The notes: a model not told the origin generated them from the letters alone. Counted from the stretch's first letter, positions 16,563-25,929 are shown. The stretch is DNA of 64,000 nt from Myxacorys almedinensis A (GCF_010091945.1 NZ_WVIE01000010.1:62001-126000); one strand, 5' to 3'. Program-made: numbers and translations.

Positions 16563-18254
16563 TTAATCTCTGCGTTCCATATGCCAACTCAAGACCACAA
16601 CTGGAACTAACCCGACAACAACGATCGCTAGCGCCGATCCGGAGGCTTCTACCAGCCGTTCGTCTGCGGCTAAGTTGTATACATGAACCGCCAGCGTATC
16701 AAAATTAAACGGACGAATGATCAGTGTTGCTGATAACTCTTTCATCACATCGACAAACACTAAAATAGCTGCTGTGAGCAATCCTTTCCACAACAGGGGC
16801 ACATGCACTCGGCGCAATGTACCGAGTGTGCTATGACCCAAACTTCGGGCAGCGTCATCCAAACTCGGTTTGATGTTTGTTAAACTCGACCCGATCGCAC
16901 CAAACGACAACGCTAGAAAACGAACAAGATAGGCAAACGTCAATGCGAAAATCGTTCCACTCAGCAGCAGCCCGGTGGAATAATTTAACGCTGATCGCGA
17001 CCAGGCATCAACGGTATTATCAAACCAGCCCAACGGGGCTAAGATTCCGACCGCAATCACCGAACCCGGCACAGCGTAACCCATTGCAGCCGTTTGAGTG
17101 GCAAGCTGCATTCCCAACGTTGGCTGGAGTCGCAAGCCATACGCCAAGATCAAGCCGAGCAACACTGCGACACCGGCTGCCAGCCCTGAAACGGTGAGGC
17201 TATTTTGTGCAAAGTTCCAGAATCGTTGGTCAAAGACTCGATCTAGGTTGTCTAGCGTCATCTCAAGCAGCACCCCCCCCGGAATGATAAACCCCAGCGT
17301 CAACGGAATGAGACATGCCAAGACAGCCGCGATCGCACGCCAATTGTGCAAGCGATACTTGTGGAAAATCTGAGTCCGCCGGTTGGTTTGGTAATATTGC
17401 GCCCGTCCCCGTGACCATTTTTCTAGGAAAATCAGTGCAAAAATGAAAATCAAAAGAAAGGCTGCCAACTGAGAGGCCGCCAATCGTTCGCCCATGCCAA
17501 ACCACGTTCGATAGATGCCGGTTGTAAAGGTGTCAACGCCAAAAAACTGCACGGTTGCGTAGTCGTTCAATGTTTCCATCAACGCTAACGACACACCCGT
17601 TACGATCGCAGGGCGCGCCAACGGCAACGCGACTTTGATAAAGCTGTTCCAAGGGTTACACCCCAAGCTGCGGCTAGCTTCCAGGGTGCAGGTTGATTGG
17701 GATAAAAACGCCGAACGCGCTAGCAAATAGACATAGGGATACAGCACCAGCGTCAACATAGTAATGGCACCCCACAGCGATCGCACATTAGGAAACCAAT
17801 AGTCTTTAACGCCCCTCCAGCCAAACCAAGAGCGCAAGCTAGACTGCACAATGCCATAAAAATCTAGGAAATCAGTATACGTGTACGCCAAAATATAGGC
17901 TGGAGCCGCGAGCGGTAAAAGCAACGCCCAGGTAAAAACGCGGCTTCCTGGAAATTGGCACATGGTGACGAGCCAAGCCGTCCCCACGCCAATCAGGGTT
18001 ACCCCGATGCCAACCCCCAGCATTAAACTGATCGAGTTTGTGATGTAACTTGCCAAGACGGTTTCTGCCAAGTGCTGCCACACTGCGCTTGCATCGATAA
18101 AAACGCCGCTCACCACCGACAGAACCGGGATTGAAATGAAGAGGGCAATCATCGCCACCAAAATATTCCATCCGCTAACGCGACGGGCATCGACCGAGCG
18201 TAGGGGTGATGTCGCGGTGGAAGTCGCGGTGGAAGGCGTCGGCGAGTTTTGCAT
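16563..18254 (-). CDS. futB: Ferric iron ABC transporter permease
   Basis: 563 residues from the ATG at 18254, a fused double permease of the FbpB/FutB type with about 12 helices and two binding-protein-dependent permease modules (EAxxxG-like loops: LEASRSLGCNPWNSFIKVALPLARPAI and LDDAARSLGHSTLGTLRRVHVPLL). Imports ferric iron handed over by FutA, using FutC. A longer frame starts at 18419, but it would overlap the divergent futC gene and add a non-membrane N-terminus; the start used here begins MQNSPTPSTATS, directly ahead of the first helix. Converges with exbD (15-base gap) and diverges from futC. Confidence 0.93.
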   Translation of the reverse strand: MQNSPTPSTATSTATSPLRSVDARRVSGWNILVAMIALFISIPVLSVVSGVFIDASAVWQHLAETVLASYITNSISLMLGVGIGVTLIGVGTAWLVTMCQFPGSRVFTWALLLPLAAPAYILAYTYTDFLDFYGIVQSSLRSWFGWRGVKDYWFPNVRSLWGAITMLTLVLYPYVYLLARSAFLSQSTCTLEASRSLGCNPWNSFIKVALPLARPAIVTGVSLALMETLNDYATVQFFGVDTFTTGIYRTWFGMGERLAASQLAAFLLIFIFALIFLEKWSRGRAQYYQTNRRTQIFHKYRLHNWRAIAAVLACLIPLTLGFIIPGGVLLEMTLDNLDRVFDQRFWNFAQNSLTVSGLAAGVAVLLGLILAYGLRLQPTLGMQLATQTAAMGYAVPGSVIAVGILAPLGWFDNTVDAWSRSALNYSTGLLLSGTIFALTFAYLVRFLALSFGAIGSSLTNIKPSLDDAARSLGHSTLGTLRRVHVPLLWKGLLTAAILVFVDVMKELSATLIIRPFNFDTLAVHVYNLAADERLVEASGSALAIVVVGLVPVVVLSWHMERRD

Positions 18255-18378
18255 TATCGTTTTGCGGAGCCAATCAAGGGGGTTTAACCATTTCTCTAAA
18301 ACTACTTTACTGTAGACTGGAAATCGTTGATGACCACTCTCAACAAGTCCTTCATTTAGCCAGATTACCTTGACGACG

Positions 18379-19410
18379 ATGCCCCAATCTGTCATCTTGC
18401 ACCTTGACGACGTTTCCAAACAATTTTCTGGAAACTGGGTCGTTCAGCACGTTTCGCTGAAGCTCCATCAAGGCGAACTGCTAGGCTTGTTGGGTCCATC
18501 GGGCTGCGGCAAGACCACGTTGCTCCGGTTGATTGCTGGCTTTGAGCAGCCGCAAAATGGCACGATCGACATTGCTGGGCAGCGAGTGGCAGGCTCTAAC
18601 CGATGGCAGCCCCCAGAACGGCGGGATGTGGGTATGGTGTTTCAGGATTACGCGCTGTTTCCCCACTTAAATGTTGCCGAAAATATTGGGTTTGGCTTGG
18701 GTCGCGATCGCCAGAAGACAAAGGAGCGAATTTCAGAAGCGATCGCACTGGTGGGGCTGACGGGGTTTGAAAAGCGCTATCCTCACGAACTGTCTGGGGG
18801 GCAGCAACAGCGCGTTGCCTTGGCTCGTGCGATCGCGCCACAGCCGTCTCTGATTTTGCTCGATGAGCCGTTGAGTAACCTAGACCTGCAAGTTCGGTTG
18901 CGCTTGCGGCAAGAGATTCGCACTATTCTCAAGGCAACGGGGATGTCTGCGGTGTTTGTCACTCACGATCAAGAAGAAGCCCTGTCGCTGTGCGATCGCG
19001 TGGCGGTGATGCGGCAGGGGCAGGTCGAACAGTTTGACACGCCGGAAGCGATTTACCAAACGCCCGCCTCTCAGTTTGTTGCCGAATTTGTCACCCAAGC
19101 CAACTTTCTGCCAGCGACCCGCCAGGGCGATCTCTGGCACACCGAAATTGGTGCGTTCAAACTGTCTTCTGCGATCGCCCATTCGTCGGGGTTGCTCATG
19201 GTTCGTCAACAGGCGCTTGCGCTTCACCCCGATGAAACAGGCACAGTTGTGATTCGCGATCGACAGTTTTTAGGACGGGAGCATCGCTATGTGGTCGTTA
19301 CCCCTTCGGGTCAGCACCTCCAAGTTCTCAGTGCCCTGCACCCGCAACTTGCGATCGATACGCCAGTCAAAGTCCAGGTGAATGAATCAAATTTGCAGAT
19401 CTTTGCCTAG
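18379..19410 (+). CDS. futC: Ferric iron ABC transporter ATP-binding protein
   Basis: 343 residues. Walker A GPSGCGKTT, Q-loop VFQDYALFPHL, signature LSGGQQQRVALARAI, Walker B LILLDEPLSNLD and H-loop FVTHDQEEA are all present; a C-terminal TOBE-like domain follows (about 240-343). Energises FutB. A TTG at 18370 gives three more residues; the ATG is preferred. Divergent from futB with about 125 bases between the starts, which must hold both promoters. The TAG stop is also the first triplet of a MITE-like element (copy B), so insertion there ended the transcript region without changing the protein. Confidence 0.94.
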   Translation: MPQSVILHLDDVSKQFSGNWVVQHVSLKLHQGELLGLLGPSGCGKTTLLRLIAGFEQPQNGTIDIAGQRVAGSNRWQPPERRDVGMVFQDYALFPHLNVAENIGFGLGRDRQKTKERISEAIALVGLTGFEKRYPHELSGGQQQRVALARAIAPQPSLILLDEPLSNLDLQVRLRLRQEIRTILKATGMSAVFVTHDQEEALSLCDRVAVMRQGQVEQFDTPEAIYQTPASQFVAEFVTQANFLPATRQGDLWHTEIGAFKLSSAIAHSSGLLMVRQQALALHPDETGTVVIRDRQFLGREHRYVVVTPSGQHLQVLSALHPQLAIDTPVKVQVNESNLQIFA

Positions 19411-19506
19411 GGGTCTGTCAAGGTTGAAAGGTGGGACTAGGGGGAGAGAGGGAGAGTCTAGTAATTGAAACCATCCACCCATCCACTCAAGGTTGATAAT
19501 CTACTA
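19408..19506 (+). mobile_element. MITE-like repeat element, copy B
   Basis: Starts TAGGGGTCTGTCAAGGTTGA on the futC stop codon and ends with CAAGGTTGATAATCTACTA. Both ends match copy A (14047-14191, opposite orientation). The interior is shorter (99 against 145 bases) and purine-rich. No reading frame. Confidence 0.65.
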
Positions 19507-19533
19507 GAAAGATTTGCGTAGAGCGCCTCAAAG

Positions 19534-20286
19534 TCATGCCTCTGGCTCTATTCCTGCCGCCCGAAGCTGCGCCGCTAAACGCTCTGCTCGCTGGCGTTCT
19601 TGCTCTGCTCGCTGGCGTTCTTGCTCTGCTCGCTGGCGTTCTTGCTCTACACGTTCTGTGCCCCACAACAATAGCTCCCCTTGCGGATTCCACCAACGCA
19701 GCCAGTAGCCCGTTCGGTTTTCGCGAGTGCCTTGCCAGCACCCCAAGAATAGATTCATCTCAGCGATCCAGTACCGATGGTGTGGGTCATCAGATGGCTG
19801 TAGCTGGTATCGCCCAGATGGATCTAGGCGGTAGACCTCTAACGCACCTGTGTCTGGCTCAAAGATGGCGTAGTTCGGAACCTGTAGAACACGTTCGTAG
19901 AAAAAATATTTCCCAGGCGGGTAGCTGGGTTTACTGGAATATTCGCTGCCTTCGGCATCTGAGAGAAATTCCATCACGATCGTCGGAATCTCGCCTTGAA
20001 GCCGGGGCGTGTAGCTCCGTTTGATCTCTGTTCTCGGCACTGCGATCGCAGCAACATAGCCCCAATCCGGGGCTTTGATCACGAGCTTGCCGTTGACGGT
20101 GGCACAGATGCCATAGTTGGTTGTCGTGAGGGCTGTGTCGGGCAGTTTGCCTGCTAACTGTAAGCTTTCTGTTAGGGCGGTCGCGAGGGGTGGCTGGTTT
20201 ATGTTGTCCACAGGAGTGTCGGGCAAGATAAAATCGTCGGGTAGTTTTTCCCAGGTAATATTAGATTCAGCAACGCTTAGGGTCAT
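19534..20286 (-). CDS. Uma2 family endonuclease (PD-(D/E)XK fold)
   Basis: 250 residues from the ATG at 20286 (an upstream alternative begins seven codons earlier). The Uma2 pattern is visible: KAPDWGYV, then PTIVMEFLSDAEGSE, and a YFFYERVLQVPNYAIFEP motif of the nuclease core. The C-terminus is a charged coiled coil with EQERQRA repeated three times, encoded by a 21-bp tandem repeat (19582-19644). The family is highly expanded in cyanobacteria and its cellular target is unknown. Adjacent to a MITE-like element, which fits an accessory locus. Confidence 0.88.
   Translation of the reverse strand: MTLSVAESNITWEKLPDDFILPDTPVDNINQPPLATALTESLQLAGKLPDTALTTTNYGICATVNGKLVIKAPDWGYVAAIAVPRTEIKRSYTPRLQGEIPTIVMEFLSDAEGSEYSSKPSYPPGKYFFYERVLQVPNYAIFEPDTGALEVYRLDPSGRYQLQPSDDPHHRYWIAEMNLFLGCWQGTRENRTGYWLRWWNPQGELLLWGTERVEQERQRAEQERQRAEQERQRAERLAAQLRAAGIEPEA
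19582..19644. repeat. 21-bp tandem repeat, three copies
   Basis: Three units of CTCTGCTCGCTGGCGTTCTT plus one base, encoding EQERQRA on the minus strand at the end of the Uma2 gene. Copy number of such repeats typically varies between strains. Confidence 0.85.
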
Positions 20287-20359
20287 GGCAGCGTGACTCC
20301 CGATCAAGAGGTCAAGGGATGTATTGTTACGTTAGCACAGGGCATGATAGAGCAACGTT

Positions 20360-21067
20360 TTACAAGCCTGCTTTCGTTTCTAAATCACTACGACTTAATA
20401 ATTGAGGATTGCGAACGTAGACCGTGCCGCGATCGCCCCAAATTACATGCAAAAAATACTGGAACGCGCCATCTTTAGAAATCTCATACACCGTCATTCC
20501 GGTATCGTCTTCTAAGTCTTTTTTAGTAACGTTGTAGCCTTGATCTTGAAGCTGTTGCTCTAGTGTGCCTGCAACCAATCGCCCTTTTGTTTCTGGAAGT
20601 TGCCAACAGCCGATTAATCCTCTACAACCCGGTTGTGCACCTTCTAGCTGTAGTGAATCTGATGGTGATGGTGTTACTGATGGTGATGGTGTTACTGATG
20701 GTGTGACCGATGGCGTTACTGTTGGTGATGGCGCGATCGATGGGCTGGGCGCGGGTGACGTTTGCAGAGTTGGCGCTGGAGTTTTAGGAAAAATTGCCTG
20801 TGGCTGAGGTTTGACAGATGGAGGGATCGGGGTTGGGACGATTGGGGACGAGGGCGCTGTTGGCGTCGGTAACGTTGTGCTAGGAGGGGGAGACGGCGGT
20901 AAGGTGACAACCTCGACAGGCTTGGTCTCTTTTTGAGGCTCTTCTGACACGAAGTCAGCCGATGGAACAGGAACAACCAGCGCTACACCGTGGAGCGCGA
21001 TCGCAATCGGCAGCATGTGCCAAATCGTTAGCCGTTGGGTTAGCAACCTCTGCCCCAAATGTTTCAC
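20360..21067 (-). CDS. TonB-like protein with proline-rich linker and non-canonical C-terminus
   Basis: 235 residues. One N-terminal membrane helix (IWHMLPIAIALHGVALVVP, near residues 15-35) is followed by a long Pro/Thr/Ser linker (about 40-150) with repeated TPSVTPSPS units, then a compact C-terminal domain of about 85 residues holding two cysteines in QPGCRGLIGCWQLPETKGR. The layout of helix, proline-rich spacer and periplasmic tip is that of TonB. The usual TonB C-terminal YP motif is absent, so the call rests on architecture and on the neighbouring exbB-exbD and futABC genes. It could instead be an unrelated periplasmic anchor. Confidence 0.6.
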   Translation of the reverse strand: MKHLGQRLLTQRLTIWHMLPIAIALHGVALVVPVPSADFVSEEPQKETKPVEVVTLPPSPPPSTTLPTPTAPSSPIVPTPIPPSVKPQPQAIFPKTPAPTLQTSPAPSPSIAPSPTVTPSVTPSVTPSPSVTPSPSDSLQLEGAQPGCRGLIGCWQLPETKGRLVAGTLEQQLQDQGYNVTKKDLEDDTGMTVYEISKDGAFQYFLHVIWGDRGTVYVRNPQLLSRSDLETKAGL

Positions 21068-21309
21068 CGGTTAAATTGATCAGTTAGGAAATTATTGCAA
21101 TAGTATCACGAAGAGTTTTGGGTTAGTAAAGGAGAATAGAAGTCCTGTCAAGATTTTGTGGGTTGGCAAATTCGAGCGATCGTTTGAAGCATAGCTCTGC
21201 CAATCGCGTCTCTAGGTTCCCGACAGCGCCAAACCCACGGGCTGGGGCAGAAGCCCTCCAGAGGTTTAGATGGGTGATAATAAAGTAGAATCATCTTTTT
21301 GCCCTCGCC

Positions 21310-23676
21310 ATGACTACCGATTTCCTGAGCCATCTCAACCCTTCTCAACGCCAAGCGGTGGAGCATTTTTGTGGACCGCTCCTGGTGATCGCGGGGGCAG
21401 GATCAGGCAAGACGCGGGCACTGACCTATCGGATCGCCAACCTCGTGTTAGAGCATCACGTTGATCCGGAGAATATTTTAGCAGTGACCTTTACCAACAA
21501 AGCCGCCAAGGAAATGAAGGAACGGATCGAGCGGCTGTTTGCTGAGCGGGAGGCAGCGCGATCGCATGACAAGCCGCTAGAAGCGTTGCCGGGACATGTG
21601 CAGACAAAGCTGCGATCGCAGGTCTACAAAACCATCACCAAAGATCTCTGGATCGGTACGTTTCATGCGCTGTGCTGTCGAATTTTGCGCTTTGACATCG
21701 AAAAATTTCAGGATGAGCGGGGGCGCAAATGGACGAGAGCCTTCTCTATTTTTGATGAGTCAGACGCTCAGAGTTTGGTCAAAGACATCATTATTAATCA
21801 GCTAAATTTAGACGAAAAGAAATTTGATCCGCGATCGGTTCGCTATGCGATTAGCAACGCTAAAAATAAAGGTCTCTCCCCGCAAGAATATGAGAAAGAA
21901 CAGCCAAATTTTAGAGGACGGGTGATCAGTAACGTTTACAGCGTATATCAAGATAAGTTAGCCGAAAACAACGCGATAGATTTTGACGACTTAATCTTAA
22001 TTCCGGTGCAGCTATTTCGCCAAAATGAACAGATTCGAGCATACTGGCACAAACGCTTTCGCCACATCTTGGTAGACGAATACCAAGACACCAATCGCAC
22101 CCAATATGATCTGATTCAACTGCTGGTGACAAACGGGGAATCAGCCTCTAAATTTGAAGATTGGAACTACCGCTCGGTGTTTGTAGTCGGCGATGCAGAC
22201 CAGTCGATCTACTCGTTTCGTATGGCAGACTTCACGATTTTGATGGGGTTTCAGCATGACTTTGGCGATGGGTTGCCCGACGATGATACGCGCACCATGG
22301 TGAAGCTCCAGGAAAACTACCGCTCGACAGAAAACATTCTGCAACTTGCCAATGAACTGATCGAAAATAACACCGAGCGCATTGATAAGATTCTCAAGCC
22401 CACCCGTGGACGGGGAGAATCGACCTTTTGCTACCGCGCCCAAGATGAAATTGACGAAGCCGAATTTGTGATTCAGCAGATGCGGAGGTTAGAGCAAATG
22501 AATGCTGATTTGCATTGGGGCAAGTTTGCGATTTTGTATCGGACGAACGCTCAGTCTCGCGCATTTGAAGATATTTTGGTGCGCTGGGGGGTGCCCTACA
22601 AAATTGTGGGAGGCTTGCGATTTTACGATCGCAAAGAAATCAAAGATGTGTTGGCGTATCTCAGAGCGATCGTTAACCCTGCCGATACGCTCAGCCTGCT
22701 GCGGGTGATCAATACGCCGCGTCGGGGGGTGGGCAAATCTACCATTGAGTCTTTGCAAAAAGCCTCGATCGAGCTTGGGATTCCTCTTTGGGAGATCATC
22801 AGCGACGAAACCTCTGTAAAAACCCTGGCAGGGCGCTCTGCAAAAGGGGTGAGCGCGTTTGCCGCCATTATTGAGAAACACCGCGAGATGCTAGATTCTG
22901 TGTCGGCGTCTGAGATTGTGCAGGGCGTGCTAGAAGAGTCTGGATATGTTCGAGACTTGAAGGCTCAGGGTACAGATGAAGCCGAAGATCGGTTTCAAAA
23001 CGTGCAGGAACTTTATAACGCAGTGTTGCAATACGAAGAGGAAAATGAGGACGATAAGAGTCTGGTCGGGTTCTTGGCGAATGCCTCCCTCGCTTCAGAT
23101 TTAGACGACACACCCGAAGAGGCAACGAATGTGTCGCTGATGACGCTGCATTCTTCTAAGGGGCTAGAGTTTCCCATCGTATTTTTGGTGGGGTTAGAGC
23201 AAGGCTTGTTTCCCAGCTACCGATCGCTGGATGACCCGGCGGCGATCGAAGAAGAACGGCGGCTCTGTTATGTGGGCATCACCCGCGCGCAAGAGCGGTT
23301 GTTTATCTCTCATGCGCGGGAGCGCCGTCTCTATGGCAACCGCGAACCTGCTAGCCCTTCGCTGTTTCTCGCCGAAATGCCCCGCGAATTGATGGACACC
23401 AACACCGCGACCTCGCTTCCTAGCAAGTGGACAAAAAGTCTGGCGAAGGGCGGTTCCCAAACTCGAACGGCGGCTCCTGTTGGGGCGGAGCCATCTGATG
23501 ATCTCGATTGGAGTGTGGGCGATCGCGTGATGCACGCTCAGTTTGGGGTGGGCGAGATTACCAATGTATTTGGGTCTGGTGCGAAAGCAACGCTGGCGAT
23601 TCGGTTTGATGGGTTGCCTGGTATGAAGCGAAAGATCTTACCGATTAGCGATCGCGCCCTCCAGTCGATCGATTAG
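21310..23676 (+). CDS. pcrA: ATP-dependent DNA helicase PcrA/UvrD
   Basis: 788-residue superfamily 1 helicase. Q-motif LNPSQRQAVE, Walker A AGAGSGKT (residues about 29-36), motif Ia FTNKAAKEM, motif II VDEYQDTN, motif III GDADQSIYSFRMAD, motif IV FAILYRTNAQSR, motif V VSLMTLHSSKGLEF, and motif VI VGITRAQE. The C-terminal Tudor-like segment (about 730-788) has the SVGDRVMHAQFGVGEI pattern seen in PcrA and binds RNA polymerase in other bacteria. Acts in repair and removal of transcription-replication conflicts. The length fits the family. Monocistronic. Confidence 0.97.
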   Translation: MTTDFLSHLNPSQRQAVEHFCGPLLVIAGAGSGKTRALTYRIANLVLEHHVDPENILAVTFTNKAAKEMKERIERLFAEREAARSHDKPLEALPGHVQTKLRSQVYKTITKDLWIGTFHALCCRILRFDIEKFQDERGRKWTRAFSIFDESDAQSLVKDIIINQLNLDEKKFDPRSVRYAISNAKNKGLSPQEYEKEQPNFRGRVISNVYSVYQDKLAENNAIDFDDLILIPVQLFRQNEQIRAYWHKRFRHILVDEYQDTNRTQYDLIQLLVTNGESASKFEDWNYRSVFVVGDADQSIYSFRMADFTILMGFQHDFGDGLPDDDTRTMVKLQENYRSTENILQLANELIENNTERIDKILKPTRGRGESTFCYRAQDEIDEAEFVIQQMRRLEQMNADLHWGKFAILYRTNAQSRAFEDILVRWGVPYKIVGGLRFYDRKEIKDVLAYLRAIVNPADTLSLLRVINTPRRGVGKSTIESLQKASIELGIPLWEIISDETSVKTLAGRSAKGVSAFAAIIEKHREMLDSVSASEIVQGVLEESGYVRDLKAQGTDEAEDRFQNVQELYNAVLQYEEENEDDKSLVGFLANASLASDLDDTPEEATNVSLMTLHSSKGLEFPIVFLVGLEQGLFPSYRSLDDPAAIEEERRLCYVGITRAQERLFISHARERRLYGNREPASPSLFLAEMPRELMDTNTATSLPSKWTKSLAKGGSQTRTAAPVGAEPSDDLDWSVGDRVMHAQFGVGEITNVFGSGAKATLAIRFDGLPGMKRKILPISDRALQSID

Positions 23677-23750
23677 TCACCTTTCTGCTTCGACTAACGG
23701 ATGCTTTTCTCTGATTAACTAAACATCAGTACCTATTGACCTTGTGTGCT

Positions 23751-24815
23751 ATGGAGATTCAGATTCAAACGTTCACCGTGCATAAACGCTTTGCCCTCAC
23801 GATTAGCCGAGGCACAACGGCGCAAACGACGAATGTTTGGATCAGAATTGAGCAGGATGGCGTGGAAGGGTGGGGAGAAGCATCGCCATTTTCGATGGGC
23901 GAAAAACCGCAAACGACGGCTGCGATCGCCCGATCTCTCCAAGCGATCGCACCCCTGCTAAAGTCGCTTCATCCCCTAGAACGGCAGCGCATTGAGCACC
24001 TGCTTGGGCAAGCCAAGCTTCCGTCTGCGGCGCGGGCCGCGTTGGATGTTGCCCTGCACGACTGGTTGGGAAAGTACGCGGGTCTTCCCCTGTGGCAACT
24101 GTGGGGGCTAGAGCGCGATCGCATTGTTTCAACGTCTGTGACGATCGGCATCAGCACGCCTGAAGCAGCCAAACAACGGGTTTTAGATTGGCTCGGCAAA
24201 GGGACGGCAGAATCTCCGCGGCGAGATATTCAGGCGTTGAAGGTGAAGCTGGGTAGCCCGGAAGGAATTGCAGCGGATCAAGCGATGTTTACGGCGGTGC
24301 AGGAAACTGCGCCAAATATTGCTCAAATTAGCGTTGATGCCAATGGTGGATGGACGGTTGAATCGACGTTGAAAATGGCGCATTGGCTAGCAGAGCGCGG
24401 TGTTACCTATATCGAGCAACCTTTGCCCAAGGGGCGGGAAACCGAACTAACCAAACTCTTTTATTTGTCGCCCCTGCCAATTTTTGTGGATGAAAGTTGT
24501 TTTACGAGCCGCGATATTCCGATGCTCAGCGATCGCGTCCATGGCATTAATATTAAGCTGATGAAATCGGGCGGGTTGTCAGAAGCGTTGCGGATGATTC
24601 ATGTAGCGAAAGCGTACGATTTAAAGATAATGTTTGGTTGTTATTCCGATAGCACATTGTTAAACACAGCGTTGGCTCATCTATCATCATTAGCAGATCA
24701 TTTAGATTTAGATAGCCATTTGAATTTGTTGAATGATCCGTTCATCGGGGCGTCGTTTGAAAATGGCAGAGTTGTTCCCAATGATCAGTCAGGACTAGGA
24801 GTTCGGTTGAGATGA
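23751..24815 (+). CDS. Dipeptide epimerase, enolase superfamily (L-Ala-D/L-Glu epimerase type)
   Basis: 354 residues from the ATG at 23751. N-terminal capping domain (about 1-125) and a TIM-barrel domain follow. The metal-binding and catalytic residues appear as LKVKLG (catalytic Lys on strand 2), SVDANGGW (Asp), YIEQPLP (Glu), IFVDESCF (Asp-Glu) and INIKLMKSGG (second catalytic Lys), which is the muconate-lactonising subgroup layout. Relatives (YcjG, YkfB) epimerise L-Ala-D-Glu from recycled peptidoglycan. The exact dipeptide specificity is not known here. It is 70 bases after pcrA, same strand. Confidence 0.88.
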   Translation: MEIQIQTFTVHKRFALTISRGTTAQTTNVWIRIEQDGVEGWGEASPFSMGEKPQTTAAIARSLQAIAPLLKSLHPLERQRIEHLLGQAKLPSAARAALDVALHDWLGKYAGLPLWQLWGLERDRIVSTSVTIGISTPEAAKQRVLDWLGKGTAESPRRDIQALKVKLGSPEGIAADQAMFTAVQETAPNIAQISVDANGGWTVESTLKMAHWLAERGVTYIEQPLPKGRETELTKLFYLSPLPIFVDESCFTSRDIPMLSDRVHGINIKLMKSGGLSEALRMIHVAKAYDLKIMFGCYSDSTLLNTALAHLSSLADHLDLDSHLNLLNDPFIGASFENGRVVPNDQSGLGVRLR

Positions 24816-24869
24816 TTGTGTTGTCTTTGGCATTAGGAAGCGTGATCAAACTGTGAATGCTTGCGATCG

Positions 24870-25904
24870 TTAACTGAGTTCCTGAGCGAGCGGACGACGA
24901 AGCTGATGTTTCTCTTTTGCCGTTGCCTTTGCAAATAACTTTCCGGCTTCCTTAAGGTCTACGTTGCCGCCGCTAAGGATGACGCCGATCTTGGCGTTGG
25001 GCACCGAGACAATGCCTTCAAGCAGCGCCGTGGCGGCTAAAGCTCCTGTCGGCTCGACTACGATTTTTAGGCGCTCCCATAAAAAGAACATCGATCGCAA
25101 GATGGCTGCATCCGAAACCGTCACCATGTCATCGACGTATTCCAAAATTAACGGAAACGTCAGTTGTCCGAGTGAATGAGACCTTGCACCATCGGCGATC
25201 GTAGTCGGATGCTCCACTCGTTGCAGCGTTCTGGTGTTAAACGATCGCGTGGCATCGTCTGCCCGCTTGGGTTCTACGCCGATGACTTGGCAATTGGGAG
25301 AGAGGGATTTAGCTGCGATCGCGCTTCCCGAAATTAATCCGCCCCCACCCACACAGACGAGTAAGATATCCAACTTACCCACTTCTTCAATCAATTCTTT
25401 AGCAGCCGTTCCTTGCCCGGCAATCACAGGCGCATAGTCAAACGGTGGAATCAGAGTAAATTGATGCTTTATTGCAATCTCATTCGCCACTTCCTCGCGT
25501 TTTTGCAGAGCGCGATTGGCTCCGCCAAGCTCCAAAGGATCGTAAAACACAATCGTTGCACCATACTCTTTTGTCGCGGCTTGCTTTACCGCAGGCGCAT
25601 CACTCGGCATCACAATCGTGACCGGCACCTCCCAAATCTGACCTGCCAACGCCAACGCTTGAGCATGATTTCCCGATGAATAGGCTAAAACGCCTTGCTT
25701 TCGCTGATCGTCTGACAATTGAGCGATCGCATTGTACGCCCCGCGAAACTTGAACGATCCGGCTCTTTGGAAGTTTTCGCACTTGAAAAACACCTGCGAT
25801 CGCGTGCGCTGATTCACAGTAGTTGACGTTAAAACCGGAGTGCGATGCGCCACCCCAAAAAGGCGATCGGCAGCAGCAGCAATATCTGTGAACGAGATAG
25901 ACAT
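24870..25904 (-). CDS. PLP-dependent ammonia-lyase (threonine dehydratase / hydroxyaspartate ammonia-lyase family)
   Basis: 344 residues, fold type II PLP enzyme. The Schiff-base Lys lies in AGSFKFRGAYNAI (residue about 52), the phosphate-binding loop is VCVGGGGLISGS, and the C-terminal GVILSGGNVD motif closes the cofactor site. No C-terminal ACT regulatory domain is present, so it is the catabolic, serine racemase or threo-3-hydroxyaspartate ammonia-lyase type rather than biosynthetic IlvA. Convergent with the epimerase gene before it. Confidence 0.9.
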   Translation of the reverse strand: MSISFTDIAAAADRLFGVAHRTPVLTSTTVNQRTRSQVFFKCENFQRAGSFKFRGAYNAIAQLSDDQRKQGVLAYSSGNHAQALALAGQIWEVPVTIVMPSDAPAVKQAATKEYGATIVFYDPLELGGANRALQKREEVANEIAIKHQFTLIPPFDYAPVIAGQGTAAKELIEEVGKLDILLVCVGGGGLISGSAIAAKSLSPNCQVIGVEPKRADDATRSFNTRTLQRVEHPTTIADGARSHSLGQLTFPLILEYVDDMVTVSDAAILRSMFFLWERLKIVVEPTGALAATALLEGIVSVPNAKIGVILSGGNVDLKEAGKLFAKATAKEKHQLRRPLAQELS

Positions 25905-25929
25905 AAATTTACTAGCGCGAACTGCTTAT

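Noticed and set aside
18255-18419. N-terminal extension of FutB
   Set aside because: It would overlap the divergent futC gene and add a polar stretch not seen in FutB; the ATG at 18254 directly precedes the first membrane part.
21068-21309. Minus-strand frame in the spacer before pcrA
   Set aside because: It starts inside the pcrA gene on the opposite strand and shows no family; likely chance or a remnant.
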